Numbered from the stretch's first letter, positions 17,288 to 26,825 are shown. The stretch: 64,000 nucleotides of DNA from Intestinibacter bartlettii (GCF_018917435.1 NZ_JAHLOQ010000003.1:1-64000); one strand, 5' to 3'. Made by a program: numbers and translations. Notes: generated by a model from the sequence alone, not told the origin.

Positions 17288-17663
17288 TTCATTAACCTCC
17301 GTAAATTTTTAAATCTTAAAATATTATATCATTATTTTCACATAAAATAAATATTTTGGCAAAAGAGCCTGTTAACTACCTAATTAAACAAATAATTTAA
17401 TATTAACATTTGTAAAATTAAATATGTTATAAATATTTTACTCTGCACCTATTCTAATATAAATTTTAACATATTACTACATTTTGAAATATCTTTATCT
17501 ATTATTTTAAGAATATGTAAGTTTTATATGTGCATTTTCCCCTATTAATTTTATCAAATCTTGTCAAATATTCAATATATATTTATAATGCATAGAAAAG
17601 TTATTGTTTGTTTTTTTAATATAGGTTTAATAATTATTTTTTTAATACCTTAAATTAAAACTT
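17288..17663. other. AT-rich intergenic region upstream of steA
   Basis: About 375 nt between the steA start and the spo0A terminator. It is extremely AT-rich and should hold the steA promoter on the minus strand, but no -35/-10 pair stands out. No ORF with a ribosome binding site, RNA gene or strong inverted repeat is seen. Confidence 0.5.
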
Positions 17664-17699
17664 AAAAAAAGCCTTCTATATATCTAGAAGGCTTTTTTA
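17664..17699 (-). terminator. intrinsic terminator of spo0A
   Basis: Stem AAAAGCCTTCTA with TAGAAGGCTTTT and a T run on the minus strand, immediately after the spo0A stop codon. Confidence 0.9.
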
Positions 17700-18521
17700 T
17701 TACTTAACTATACTATGTTCTAATCTTAATTTATCAGCAATCATAGCTATAAATTCTGAGTTTGTAGGTTTTCCTTTAGTTGTATGTACAGTATATCCAA
17801 ACAATTGGTTTATAGTATCAACTTTACCTCTGCTCCATGCAACTTCTATCGCATGTCTTATTGCTCTTTCAACTCTACTTGGAGTTGTATTAAACTCTTT
17901 AGCTATACTTGGATATAATTCTTTTGTAACAGCACCTAATAATTCCACATTATCTATAACCATTTTTATAGCTTCTCTTAAATACAAATAGCCTTTAATA
18001 TGAGCTGGTACTCCTATTTCATGTATTATGTTAGTTATTTCTGCTTCTATATTTCCCGCACCTGGTTGTTGATATTCATTTGTTCTAGCCATTTGTAATT
18101 CAGTAACTGCTTTAGATGTTTTTACTTGAGATGCTACTGGTTTATTTAAAACTAACTCTCTTATTCTATTTATAAATATTACAAAGTCAAATGGTTTTAC
18201 TATGTAATAATCTGCACCTAAGTTAATAGCTGTTTGTGTTATTTTATCTTGCCCTACAGCTGATAGAACTATTATTTTTGGCATTTTATCTAAATCCATA
18301 GCATTTAATTTTTCTATAACACCTAAACCGTCTAAATGTGGCATTATAACATCTAATACAAGTAAATCTGGCTGTTTAGCCTTAACTAATTCTAAAGCTT
18401 CTACTCCATCTTTAGCAATCCCAAGTATTTCTATATCATCTTCGTTAGATAGATATTCTTTTAATACTTGGCAAAAGTCTTTATTATCATCCGCTAAAAC
18501 TATTTTTATTTTATCTTTCAT
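17700..18521 (-). CDS. spo0A: sporulation master regulator Spo0A
   Basis: 273-residue response regulator. The receiver domain holds acidic residues Asp11/Asp12, phospho-acceptor Asp57 ([13 protein letters not shown]) and Lys in YIVKPFD; the C-terminal DNA-binding domain contains the conserved [17 protein letters not shown] recognition region and the Clostridium-type end. Phosphorylated Spo0A binds 0A boxes and commits cells to sporulation. Clostridia lack the Bacillus phosphorelay and orphan kinases phosphorylate Spo0A directly. Start set at the ATG after GGGGGG; an ATG five codons upstream has no ribosome binding site. Upstream lie sigma-A-like and sigma-H-like promoters and an 0A box. Confidence 0.97.
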   Translation of the reverse strand: MKDKIKIVLADDNKDFCQVLKEYLSNEDDIEILGIAKDGVEALELVKAKQPDLLVLDVIMPHLDGLGVIEKLNAMDLDKMPKIIVLSAVGQDKITQTAINLGADYYIVKPFDFVIFINRIRELVLNKPVASQVKTSKAVTELQMARTNEYQQPGAGNIEAEITNIIHEIGVPAHIKGYLYLREAIKMVIDNVELLGAVTKELYPSIAKEFNTTPSRVERAIRHAIEVAWSRGKVDTINQLFGYTVHTTKGKPTNSEFIAMIADKLRLEHSIVK

Positions 18522-18623
18522 TGTAATTCCCCCCATTAATATATTATTTTAATCTAAATTTCATTCATTATATTTAAATTTTTCATATTTTAGAAAAAGT
18601 AAATATACTCTCTAAAATTTTTT

Positions 18624-18652
18624 AGTATAATACTTTGAAAATAATTTGTCAC
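18624..18652 (-). promoter_or_regulatory. sigma-A-type promoter of spo0A
   Basis: On the minus strand GTGACA and TATACT are separated by exactly 17 nt, each one mismatch from the vegetative consensus. It lies about 100 nt upstream of the spo0A ATG, downstream of the sigma-H site. Confidence 0.6.
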
Positions 18653-18673
18653 TGCAATTAATTATACTAAGCT

Positions 18674-18701
18674 ATTCGACATTATAAAATTGTTTTCCTT
18701 C
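18674..18701 (-). promoter_or_regulatory. sigma-H promoter with overlapping 0A box upstream of spo0A
   Basis: GAAGGAAAA matches the sigma-H -35 element RnAGGAwWW; after 12 nt GTCGAAT matches the -10 RnnGAAT. The -10 is embedded in TGTCGAA (18675-18681), a perfect 0A box. This is the expected arrangement for stationary-phase induction and autoregulation of spo0A. Confidence 0.75.
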
Positions 18702-18729
18702 ATCAAAATTTAAATTTATTTTATTTTCC

Positions 18730-19722
18730 CTATTTTATCATTTCTCCTATAAAAATTCCAAATCCTTTTTTTGGGTTATTTTTCAAAACATATGCAATAC
18801 TTCCAATTAATTTGTTATTTTGTACAATTGGTGTACCGCTCATACCTTGAATTATACCTCCAGTATAATCTAATAAATCTTTATCTACTATCTCTATGTC
18901 CAAAATCTTACTTTGTTTGTCTATATTATTTATTAAAATATCATAAGATTCTATTTTATTATTTGGAGATTTAAATAATATTGTAGCTTTTCCTAATTTA
19001 ATATCATTAAAAGTTGCTACTTCTATCATATTATTTTTAGAAGCATTAGGCAAATTTTTATTTAAATTTCCCTCTATACCATAATCCGAGTTATTATGAA
19101 AATTTCCAATTATATTTTCAACGTCGAAATCTCCTTTAATTTCTCCTATTTTATTAGTACTTCCTTTTATAATTTCTAAATTTGATATTTCAGCAATATT
19201 ACCTTTTTTTATTTTTAATACTTTTTGAGTATCTATGTCATAAATAGGATGTCCTATAGCATAAAATAAATTTTTTTCTGGATCATAACAAGTCATTGTT
19301 CCAATTCCAGAAACCTTATCTCTAACCCAAAATCCTAATTTATATATACCATTTTCTTTTTTAGTTTTTATAGATTTTGTAATTATTCTTCCATCTCGTT
19401 CTAATGTTATTTTTACGCTATCTTTTTTTAATTTATTTAAAATATCATATATATCTTGGCTACTATTAATTTTTTGATTCTCGATATATTGTATATTATC
19501 GCCTTCTTTTAATTTATCTATATATTGTATATTATTTTCTTCATTTTCTAAAACTAATACACCATCTGTATCTGCTTTAATACCGACTATATCACCTAAT
19601 AAATATACATATTTTTTATTTTGAAAAAAATTAGCCATTACTTCAGATTTATTGCTTTGTAATAAAATAACACAAAATACTAAAACAAATACAATTAAGC
19701 CTCTTCTTTTAATATAAATCAC
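18730..19722 (-). CDS. spoIVB: SpoIVB serine peptidase (S55 family)
   Basis: 330-residue secreted sporulation peptidase. A short N-terminal hydrophobic anchor (LIVFVLVFCVILL) is followed by a PDZ domain (about 55-115) and the S55 peptidase domain with YAIGHPIYDIDTQ (catalytic His) and GIIQGMSGTPIVQ (catalytic Ser). In Bacillus SpoIVB is made in the forespore and triggers pro-sigma-K processing; here SigK has no pro-sequence, so another substrate such as SpoIIQ is likely. The gene follows recN and precedes spo0A. The start is uncertain: the GTG at 19722 overlaps the only ribosome binding site (GAGGTG), and an ATT three codons later is correctly spaced. Confidence 0.88.
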   Translation of the reverse strand: MIYIKRRGLIVFVLVFCVILLQSNKSEVMANFFQNKKYVYLLGDIVGIKADTDGVLVLENEENNIQYIDKLKEGDNIQYIENQKINSSQDIYDILNKLKKDSVKITLERDGRIITKSIKTKKENGIYKLGFWVRDKVSGIGTMTCYDPEKNLFYAIGHPIYDIDTQKVLKIKKGNIAEISNLEIIKGSTNKIGEIKGDFDVENIIGNFHNNSDYGIEGNLNKNLPNASKNNMIEVATFNDIKLGKATILFKSPNNKIESYDILINNIDKQSKILDIEIVDKDLLDYTGGIIQGMSGTPIVQNNKLIGSIAYVLKNNPKKGFGIFIGEMIK

Positions 19723-19784
19723 CTCTAATTTATTAATAGCATTTATTATGTTTTGTATTTTTTTGTTATTTATTCATTAATTTT

Positions 19785-19822
19785 AAAAAGGTCTCTATTA
19801 AAAGTTAATAGAGGCCTTTTTA
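19785..19822 (-). terminator. intrinsic terminator of recN
   Basis: Stem AAAAGGCCTCTATTAA with TTAATAGAGACC (one mismatch) and a T run on the minus strand, directly after the recN stop. Confidence 0.85.
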
Positions 19823-21499
19823 TTAATTTGATTGAGCTAATTCAATTATTTCGTGTGCATGCTCAATAGTTTTTTCAGTTATGTTATTTCCTGCTATTAA
19901 TCTAGCAATTTCATCTATTCTCTCATCAAATGTTAATTCTTTTATATTTGTATATGTTCTATCATTAGATGTATTTTTTTCAATTCTGTAATGAGTATGA
20001 CCATTTGCAGCTATTTGTGGTAAATGAGTTATGCACATAACTTGTTTCTTTTTACCTATATTAGATAACTTTTCTCCAACAATTTGTGCTGCTATACCAC
20101 TTATTCCTGTATCGATTTCATCAAATACCAATGTATCAATTTCATCTATATCAGCTAAAATTGTTTTAAATGCTAACATAAATCTAGACATTTCTCCACC
20201 AGATGCAACTTTATAAATAGGTTTTATATCTTCTCCTAAGTTAAATGAAGCCATAAACTCTACATCATCACACCCATTTTGATTAAATGGTACTTCTTTA
20301 AAATCAACTTGAAATGCTACATTTTTCATATTTAAGCTATGAAGCTCTTTTATTAAAACATCTTGTAGTTCTATAGCTACTTTCTTTCTAGCCTTACTAA
20401 TTTCTTTTGATTTATCGTAAAGTACAGATTCTAATTTTTCTAATTGGGCTTTTAAATCTGCCACTTTTTCATCTCTATTTAAGATTTCATCTAATCTATC
20501 TTGAATTTTTTGTCTATATTCAAATATTTCTTGTATAGAATTTCCATATTTTCGTTTTAAGTTATTAATTTGATCTATTCTTTGTTCAATTTCTTCCATT
20601 TCATAAGGATTAAAACTTATATTTTCTTTATAATCTCTAATCTCTCTCGAAATATCTTGAAGTTCATACATAATTCTTTCGATATTATCACTGTACTCGC
20701 TTATATTTTTATCATATTCAGCAATATCAGCAAGTTCCTTTGATGCCATACCGATTAAATCTACAGCATTCATATCTCCTTCATACAATTTTTGATATGA
20801 AAGGCTTAAATTGTTATAAATTTTCTCGCTATTTCTGCATAATTCTCTTTGAGCTTTTAAATCATCATATTCTTGTTCATTTAAATTTGCTGCATCAATT
20901 TCATTAATTTGAAACTTTATTAAATCGATTTCTCTTTGGATTTCCATATCATCTTTGTTTTCATTTAAATCATTTAATTCTTTTTTTACTTTATTAAATT
21001 CATGATATGATTCTTTATAGCTAGATTTTAAATTTTCTATATCTTTTTCTCCAAATAAATCTAAAAATTTAATATGTGTATCTTTATTAAATAGAAGTTG
21101 ATTTTGATGTTGGCTATGTAAATCAACTATTGTGCATGCAACTTCTTTAAGTATTGAAATCTTTACAGTTCTTCCATTTATTCTAGCTACACTCTTTCCA
21201 TCTGAATAAATAACTCTAGTTATTACTATTTGATCATCTTCATGGTCAATATCATATTTATCTAGTACCGCTTTAAGATTTGAACTATTTGAGGAAACAA
21301 GTATTTCACAAATTCCCTTAGTAGTTCCCTTTCTTAAAAAAGATCTATCATACTTTTCGCCTAAGCATAAACCTAATGCTTCAATAATTATAGACTTTCC
21401 TGATCCAGTTTCCCCTGTTAATATGTTCAAACCGTTATTTATAGTTAGTCTAGACTCCTCAATTAAAGCGCAATTTTTCATATACATTTCAAGGATCAT
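19823..21499 (-). CDS. recN: DNA repair protein RecN
   Basis: 558-residue SMC-like ATPase that acts early in double-strand break repair. Walker A is GETGSGKSIII near residue 30; a long coiled coil runs from about 150 to 370; the ABC signature VASGGEMSRFMLAFK and Walker B LVFDEIDTGISG follow in the C-terminal part. Length is normal for the family. It lies just downstream of tlyA (32-nt gap), with nadK and argR, often found between them, absent here. Confidence 0.95.
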   Translation of the reverse strand: MILEMYMKNCALIEESRLTINNGLNILTGETGSGKSIIIEALGLCLGEKYDRSFLRKGTTKGICEILVSSNSSNLKAVLDKYDIDHEDDQIVITRVIYSDGKSVARINGRTVKISILKEVACTIVDLHSQHQNQLLFNKDTHIKFLDLFGEKDIENLKSSYKESYHEFNKVKKELNDLNENKDDMEIQREIDLIKFQINEIDAANLNEQEYDDLKAQRELCRNSEKIYNNLSLSYQKLYEGDMNAVDLIGMASKELADIAEYDKNISEYSDNIERIMYELQDISREIRDYKENISFNPYEMEEIEQRIDQINNLKRKYGNSIQEIFEYRQKIQDRLDEILNRDEKVADLKAQLEKLESVLYDKSKEISKARKKVAIELQDVLIKELHSLNMKNVAFQVDFKEVPFNQNGCDDVEFMASFNLGEDIKPIYKVASGGEMSRFMLAFKTILADIDEIDTLVFDEIDTGISGIAAQIVGEKLSNIGKKKQVMCITHLPQIAANGHTHYRIEKNTSNDRTYTNIKELTFDERIDEIARLIAGNNITEKTIEHAHEIIELAQSN

Positions 21500-21531
21500 A
21501 GCAAACCCCCTCTTTCTCGACTATTTTTTAA

Positions 21532-22344
21532 TTAATGATTCAATTTATGAGAATCTTCTACAACCTTAATTATTTGCTCTTTATAGTCTTCTTCATTAAA
21601 TGTATAACCTTCATTGCTATTTTTTAAGTGAATAAGATATTCTATGTTTCCTTCTGGCCCTTTTATAGGTGAATAGTCTAGGTTTAAAATTGAAAATCCA
21701 GTTTCTACAGCAAATTTTGAAACCATTTCTATAACTTCTATATGTGTTGATTTTTCTCTAACTACACCTTTTTTACCTACTTTATCTTTTCCTGCTTCAA
21801 ATTGTGGTTTTATAAGAGCTACAATTTCTCCACCAGGAGCAATTAGGTTATGTGCAACTGGTAATACTAATTTTAGAGATATAAATGATACATCTATAGA
21901 TGCAAAATCTGCAAACTCTTTAGTATCTTCTATTGTTACATATCTTATATTAGTTCTTTCCATGCAGACAACTCTCTCATCTTGTCTTAATTTCCAGGCT
22001 AATTGACCGTAACCAACATCTATTGAAAATACTTTTCTTGCACCATTTTGAAGCATACAATCAGTAAATCCTCCTGTAGATGCACCTATATCCATACAAA
22101 CCTTATCTTGTAAAGTTATATCAAAGTTTTTCATAGCTTTCTCTAACTTTAATCCACCTCTACTTACATAAGGTATTGGATTACCTTTTACTTCTATTTT
22201 AGCATCAGTCTTAACTTCTGTACCAGCTTTGTCACATTTTTGATTATCTACAAAAACTAGTCCCGCCATTATAGATCTTTTTGCTTTTTCTCTACTCTCA
22301 AAAAATCCTTGTTCTACTAATAAAACATCTATTCTTTTCTTCAT
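21532..22344 (-). CDS. tlyA: TlyA family 23S/16S rRNA 2'-O-methyltransferase
   Basis: 270-residue protein with an N-terminal S4 RNA-binding domain (KRIDVLLVEQGFFESREKAK) and an FtsJ-type methyltransferase domain (CMDIGASTGGFTDCMLQNGA, SIDVSFISL). TlyA methylates ribosomal RNA cytidines and the old haemolysin annotation is probably misleading. The start is the ATG at 22344, with AAAGGT about 7 nt upstream, rather than the ATG five codons earlier. It forms a probable transcription unit with recN. Confidence 0.9.
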   Translation of the reverse strand: MKKRIDVLLVEQGFFESREKAKRSIMAGLVFVDNQKCDKAGTEVKTDAKIEVKGNPIPYVSRGGLKLEKAMKNFDITLQDKVCMDIGASTGGFTDCMLQNGARKVFSIDVGYGQLAWKLRQDERVVCMERTNIRYVTIEDTKEFADFASIDVSFISLKLVLPVAHNLIAPGGEIVALIKPQFEAGKDKVGKKGVVREKSTHIEVIEMVSKFAVETGFSILNLDYSPIKGPEGNIEYLIHLKNSNEGYTFNEEDYKEQIIKVVEDSHKLNH

Positions 22345-22430
22345 AAAATTACCTTTCATTTATCTTTTATATAAGTTTATTTTATCATATTTTTTCTTTT
22401 TTCATCTTATATCAAATTTTATTGCTAAAA

Positions 22431-22466
22431 AAAGAATATACCCTTTTAAATAAAGTATATTCTTTC
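22431..22466 (-). terminator. intrinsic terminator after the PAP2-like gene
   Basis: 11-bp stem AAAGAATATAC with GTATATTCTTT followed by T residues on the minus strand. It separates the ispA/PAP2 operon from tlyA. Confidence 0.85.
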
Positions 22467-22545
22467 TATCAATATTTTAAACATTAGAATTATATCATAT
22501 TATTATTTTTTTTTCAATTTAAGAAATTTCTCAAATTTCATATTG

Positions 22546-22974
22546 TTAAGACATGACTATCCCAATTATTATTCCTAATAAAGCTCCGAAAAGCACTTCT
22601 TTAGGAGTGTGACCAACTAATTCTTTTAATTTTTCATGTTGATCAAATTTTCCATGGAAAAAGTCGTCTACTATTTGATTTAAGAGTTCAGCTTGTTTTC
22701 CTACGGCCCTTCTAACACCAGAAGCATCATACATTACAATTAACGCAAATACAGCTGTTATTGCAAATTCTGTAGATGCAAACCCTTTATCAAACCCTAC
22801 AAACATCGCTAATGATGTTACAAATGAACTATGCGAACTAGGCATCCCGCCGGAAATTATAATTCTTTTTAAATCAATTCTTTTTTCTTTTCCTGTAAAT
22901 ATTTTTAGAAATTGTGCTAAAAAACAAGAAAATATACTAATAAGTAAAATTCTATTTTGAAAAATGTCTGTCAT
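22546..22974 (-). CDS. divergent PAP2 family protein (DUF212)
   Basis: 142-residue membrane protein. It contains SGGMPSSHSSFV, MYDASGVRRAVGKQA and three to four hydrophobic spans, the signature of the divergent PAP2/DUF212 family, acid phosphatase-like proteins of unknown substrate. It lies 24 nt downstream of ispA in the isoprenoid/xse operon; a role in polyprenyl phosphate metabolism is a reasonable but unproven guess. Ribosome binding site AGGAGG precedes the ATG. Confidence 0.85.
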   Translation of the reverse strand: MTDIFQNRILLISIFSCFLAQFLKIFTGKEKRIDLKRIIISGGMPSSHSSFVTSLAMFVGFDKGFASTEFAITAVFALIVMYDASGVRRAVGKQAELLNQIVDDFFHGKFDQHEKLKELVGHTPKEVLFGALLGIIIGIVMS

Positions 22975-22998
22975 ATTTCCTCCTAAATATCCTTTAGC

Positions 22999-23886
22999 TT
23001 AATGATCTCTAGAAATTATATAATCAGCTAAACCTTCTAAGAAACTCGTATCTCCTGATAGTTTTTTTATACTATCTTTAGCTTCTTCAATTAAATTTCT
23101 AGCTACTTTTCTAGATTCATCAAGTCCAATTAAAGCTGGATATGTTGATTTATGATTTTCTAAATCACTTCCCACCGGTTTTCCCAATATTTTTGTATCT
23201 CCAACTATATCTAAGATATCATCTACTATCTGAAAAGCCAAACCTATATTTTTGGCATATCTAGTTATATTTTGTAAATCTTCTTCAGAAGCATATCCTA
23301 TGATGGCACCTGCTCTCATACATCCTACAATCATAGCTGCAGTCTTATTCATATGTATAAAATCAAGTTTTTCTTTTTCTATAGCCTTATCTTCACTTTC
23401 TATGTCTACAACTTGGCCACCTATCATTCCATAAATACCAGCACCTCTTGCAATTTCATAGATAGCTTTTAATCTTATATCTGGATTTTTTTTGCCTATT
23501 GATTCTCTAAGCATTATTTCAAAAGCATAATTTAAAAGTGCATCCCCAGCTAAGGTAGCCATACCGTCTCCAAATACTTTATGGTTAGTAGGTTTGCCTC
23601 TTCTAAAATCATCATTATCCATAGCAGGTAAATCATCATGTATTAAAGAATATGTATGTATCATTTCTATGGCCATAGCAAATGGTATTGCATCTTTCTC
23701 ATTGCCACCTACTATTTTTGAAGCTTCTAGCGTAAGTATTGGTCTTAATCTCTTTCCACCAGCACTCAAACTATAATTCATAGCTTTAAAAATAGTATTT
23801 TGGTATCCCTCTTCTTTTGGCATATATTCTTTTAACAAATCTTCTATATATGCAGATTTTGTTTTTAGTTCTTGTTCAAATGCCAT
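22999..23886 (-). CDS. ispA: polyprenyl (farnesyl) diphosphate synthase
   Basis: 295-residue trans-prenyltransferase. The first aspartate-rich motif is HDDLPAMDNDDFRRG and the second is FQIVDDILDIVGD, with the conserved GGKRLRPIL near the N-terminus and KTAAMIVGC. The short-chain type motif region fits farnesyl or geranyl diphosphate synthesis for quinone and polyprenol precursors. It follows xseB by 2 nt, a widely conserved arrangement (xseA-xseB-ispA). Confidence 0.93.
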   Translation of the reverse strand: MAFEQELKTKSAYIEDLLKEYMPKEEGYQNTIFKAMNYSLSAGGKRLRPILTLEASKIVGGNEKDAIPFAMAIEMIHTYSLIHDDLPAMDNDDFRRGKPTNHKVFGDGMATLAGDALLNYAFEIMLRESIGKKNPDIRLKAIYEIARGAGIYGMIGGQVVDIESEDKAIEKEKLDFIHMNKTAAMIVGCMRAGAIIGYASEEDLQNITRYAKNIGLAFQIVDDILDIVGDTKILGKPVGSDLENHKSTYPALIGLDESRKVARNLIEEAKDSIKKLSGDTSFLEGLADYIISRDH

Positions 23887-23888
23887 TT

Positions 23889-24104
23889 TTATTCCTCCTC
23901 TAAGTCGAAATCTTCTAGCTCTTGTGTTTCATTAAATTTGCTTATCTTAAATTTCGCTTTATCAAGCAATTTATTACATGTAGCATATAGTTTTATTCCT
24001 TCTTCATAAAGTTCTAGAGATTCATCTAGTGACGCATTGTTTGTTTCAAGTTTATTTAAAATTTCTTCTAACTTTGAATAAGCTTGTTCATATGTAAGTT
24101 TCAT
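23889..24104 (-). CDS. xseB: exodeoxyribonuclease VII small subunit
   Basis: 71-residue XseB. The sequence [29 protein letters not shown] is the family signature; the protein is a short helical hairpin that binds the XseA large subunit. It lies 2 nt from both xseA and ispA, so all three genes are translated together. Confidence 0.93.
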   Translation of the reverse strand: MKLTYEQAYSKLEEILNKLETNNASLDESLELYEEGIKLYATCNKLLDKAKFKISKFNETQELEDFDLEEE

Positions 24105-24106
24105 AT

Positions 24107-25312
24107 TTATACCTCTTTTTTATTAATTTTATTTACAGTGCAGTCTAAACTTCCATCAGATAAAATCACTTCAATTTCATCATTTTTTGATACTTTTAAA
24201 ACACTATTAACAACTACATCTTCTTTATTAATTATACTATATCCTCTATCTAATGTTTTTAATGGACTTAAATTATGAAGCAAAGAACCTAAATTTCTTA
24301 AGTTCATTTCTTCTTTATTTACTTTATTTTCTATATTAAAATTTATTTTTTCTATAATATTGTCTAATTCATAGATTTTATTATTTATAATATAATCATT
24401 CAAAATAGTATTAATTCTTTTAAATGTATATTTTAATTTTTGATCGTCATACTCAACTATATTAGTTAGCGATTTATTCATTCTTGTTTTTATATTGTCC
24501 AATTTAAAATGTAAATCATTTAAATCTGGTGTTGCAATTTCTGCTGCAGCTGATGGTGTAGGCGCCCTCATATCCGAAACAAAATCACATATCGTAAAAT
24601 CTATTTCATGTCCTACAGCTGATATGATTGGTATTTTTGATTCAAATACACATCTTGCTACATCTTCTTCGTTAAAGGACCATAAATCTTCTATTGAACC
24701 TCCGCCTCTGCCGACAATTATAGTATCCACAGGGTGAACTTTATTAAAAAATCTTATTCCTTCACATATCTCATCTTTTGAGCCATCTCCTTGCACTTTT
24801 ACGGGATATAATTTAATGTGAACTTTTGGATATCTTCTTTTTGTTACATTTATTATATCTCTAATTACAGCTCCTGTAGGTGATGTTACAACACCTATTG
24901 ATTGTGGTATTTTAGGTATTGGCTTTTTATATTTATAATCAAATAAACCTTCTTTTTGAAGTTTTTCTTTTAATTTGTTAAATTCAATATATAAATTTCC
25001 TATACCTGATACTTCTATATGTTTTATATATAGTTGATATGAACCATCTCTTTCATAAACTGAAATATATCCACTTGCTATTACTTTTGTTCCATTTTCT
25101 AAATTTAAATTTTTATCATAGTCATTTCTAAAAATAACACAATTTATTTTTGAATTTTGATCCTTTAGAGATAAATATACATTCCCACTACTATGTACTT
25201 TAAAATTTGAAATTTCACCTTTTATTTTTAAATTGCACAATATAGGATCATTTATCAAAAGTCTTTTTATATACGAATTTGCTTCACTTACATCTAAAGC
25301 TCTTATTTTCAT
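24107..25312 (-). CDS. xseA: exodeoxyribonuclease VII large subunit
   Basis: 401-residue XseA. An N-terminal OB-fold (about residues 1-100, [18 protein letters not shown]) is followed by the catalytic domain with [29 protein letters not shown] and [24 protein letters not shown] split over about residues 130-260, then a coiled coil. With XseB it degrades single-stranded DNA in both directions. It lies between the TsaD-like gene and xseB in a compact operon. Confidence 0.95.
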   Translation of the reverse strand: MKIRALDVSEANSYIKRLLINDPILCNLKIKGEISNFKVHSSGNVYLSLKDQNSKINCVIFRNDYDKNLNLENGTKVIASGYISVYERDGSYQLYIKHIEVSGIGNLYIEFNKLKEKLQKEGLFDYKYKKPIPKIPQSIGVVTSPTGAVIRDIINVTKRRYPKVHIKLYPVKVQGDGSKDEICEGIRFFNKVHPVDTIIVGRGGGSIEDLWSFNEEDVARCVFESKIPIISAVGHEIDFTICDFVSDMRAPTPSAAAEIATPDLNDLHFKLDNIKTRMNKSLTNIVEYDDQKLKYTFKRINTILNDYIINNKIYELDNIIEKINFNIENKVNKEEMNLRNLGSLLHNLSPLKTLDRGYSIINKEDVVVNSVLKVSKNDEIEVILSDGSLDCTVNKINKKEV

Positions 25313-25314
25313 AT

Positions 25315-26295
25315 TTATTCTCCTAAATTTAAATTTTCAATTCCTATTATAGCACAGCCTACAGCATTATCTGTAGCTAAGTGAGGTTCTGTAAAATAAG
25401 CTTTTACATTATATTTTTTCAATTTTTGAGTTAAATTTTTAGATATATATTTACTTGCAGATACTCCGCCTGCAAATACCACTTCATAAGTTTCATATTT
25501 TTTACATAAATATGATAATGATTTTACCATACATCTTACTATAGCATCCATAAGTAATTTAGATAAATAAGATTTGTCTATATTTTTATCCTCTTCTATT
25601 ATTTTATTTAATTGATTCTCTATTCCAGATAAATTCATATATCCTTCTTTTACACTTGTTTTTAATCCGTTTTCTATTTTTTCATTACATTCTAGTGCAT
25701 TTTTATCTATATACTTACCAGATGGAAAATCATAAGATAGCTTTAATCCTAATCTATCTATTAATTGACCAAAACTTACATCTTTTGTTCCTCCGATAAT
25801 TTCAAGGTCATAACCTTTGGAGTCATTTTTATTTGCTAATACTATTTCTGTCGTTCCGCCTGACATATGGACTGCTAAAAATCTATTTTTATTTAATAAA
25901 TTTTTACCTAATAAACTAGATTTAATGTGGTTTTCTTGATGTGTTGTCTCGAAAAAAGGACAATTGTGTGTTGCACTAAGTAATTTTCCTGCATTTAGTC
26001 CTACTGTAAACACTGGCATATAAGACCCTTCTATTGGTCTTGGTTTTTCAGAGGCACACACCCCTACTATATTATAATCTTTTAATTTTCCAGTTATATT
26101 TTCACTTAATTTGCCTAGATTAGATACATGTTGAAAAACACCATCACTTTGTCTAAGACCTTTTGCATCTTTGTCGACCTTAAGCATAATCTTTTCACTT
26201 AAAATTATATCCTTATTTAAAGAGATAGCTGCTATAGAAGTTGTATAGCAGCTAGTATCTATTCCTATTACAATATTATCTCTCCTTGATTTCAT
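25315..26295 (-). CDS. TsaD/Kae1-family paralogue (O-sialoglycoprotein endopeptidase-like)
   Basis: 326-residue ASKHA-fold protein. N-terminal IGIDTSCYTTSIAAI, the metal motif HQENHIKS (HxxxH), MSGGTTEIVLA and VVFAGGVSASKYI are shared with TsaD, which makes the t6A tRNA modification with TsaB/C/E. The protein diverges from standard TsaD (HMEGH) and lies in the xseA-nusB operon, so it is more likely a clostridial paralogue than the t6A enzyme. The ATG start overlaps nusB by 20 nt and has no ribosome binding site; AAGGAG in the nusB end instead points to an ATT at 26274, seven codons in. Confidence 0.78.
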   Translation of the reverse strand: MKSRRDNIVIGIDTSCYTTSIAAISLNKDIILSEKIMLKVDKDAKGLRQSDGVFQHVSNLGKLSENITGKLKDYNIVGVCASEKPRPIEGSYMPVFTVGLNAGKLLSATHNCPFFETTHQENHIKSSLLGKNLLNKNRFLAVHMSGGTTEIVLANKNDSKGYDLEIIGGTKDVSFGQLIDRLGLKLSYDFPSGKYIDKNALECNEKIENGLKTSVKEGYMNLSGIENQLNKIIEEDKNIDKSYLSKLLMDAIVRCMVKSLSYLCKKYETYEVVFAGGVSASKYISKNLTQKLKKYNVKAYFTEPHLATDNAVGCAIIGIENLNLGE

Positions 26296-26785
26296 TTACA
26301 ACACTTCCTAAAATTCCGTTTATAAATTTAGGTGTTTTTGCTTCACAGTACATTTTTGCTAGGTCTATAGCTTCATTTATAGAAACTTTATCTGGTATAT
26401 TTAAATCAGATAATATTTCAGCTATTGCTATTTGTAATATTGCTAAATCTATTTTTGAAAATCTGCTTATAGACCAGTTTTTTGCATTGTTTTCTATTAA
26501 TTCATTTATATAATCAATTTTGAATCTTAAAATATCGCACATCTCACTTAAATAAACTCTATCTACACATTTATCTAGTGAAATTCCTTCAAAGTCTACA
26601 TCTTTGTCTGAATAAGTTAAAACTAATTCTTTATATCTACTTATTATGTATTCTTTGTTGTTTGTTAAAAATTCTTCCATTTCATTTTCTAAATCAGTTA
26701 TATCTCCATTTGATATATACGTTTGATACATTAATTTCATTAAGTATTCTCTACTTGTCTCTCTTTTTGCTCTTATATTTTTCAT
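26276..26785 (-). CDS. nusB: transcription antitermination factor NusB
   Basis: 169-residue all-helical NusB domain. The C-terminal conserved signature NEAIDLAKMYCEAKTPKFINGILGSV is split over about residues 135-165. NusB with NusE binds boxA of rRNA leaders. Start at the ATG preceded by AAGGAGG with 8-nt spacing; an ATG ten codons upstream lacks a site. It opens the nusB/TsaD-like/xseA/xseB/ispA/PAP2 operon. Confidence 0.92.
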   Translation of the reverse strand: MKNIRAKRETSREYLMKLMYQTYISNGDITDLENEMEEFLTNNKEYIISRYKELVLTYSDKDVDFEGISLDKCVDRVYLSEMCDILRFKIDYINELIENNAKNWSISRFSKIDLAILQIAIAEILSDLNIPDKVSINEAIDLAKMYCEAKTPKFINGILGSVVNEIKER

Positions 26786-26825
26786 ATTTAATCCTCCTTC
26801 AGACTTATTATACACTATATTGCAA

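Noticed and set aside
17572-17578. TGTCAAA, resembling an 0A box, upstream of steA
   Set aside because: A single 7-mer with one mismatch in AT-rich DNA, far from a recognisable promoter, is expected by chance.
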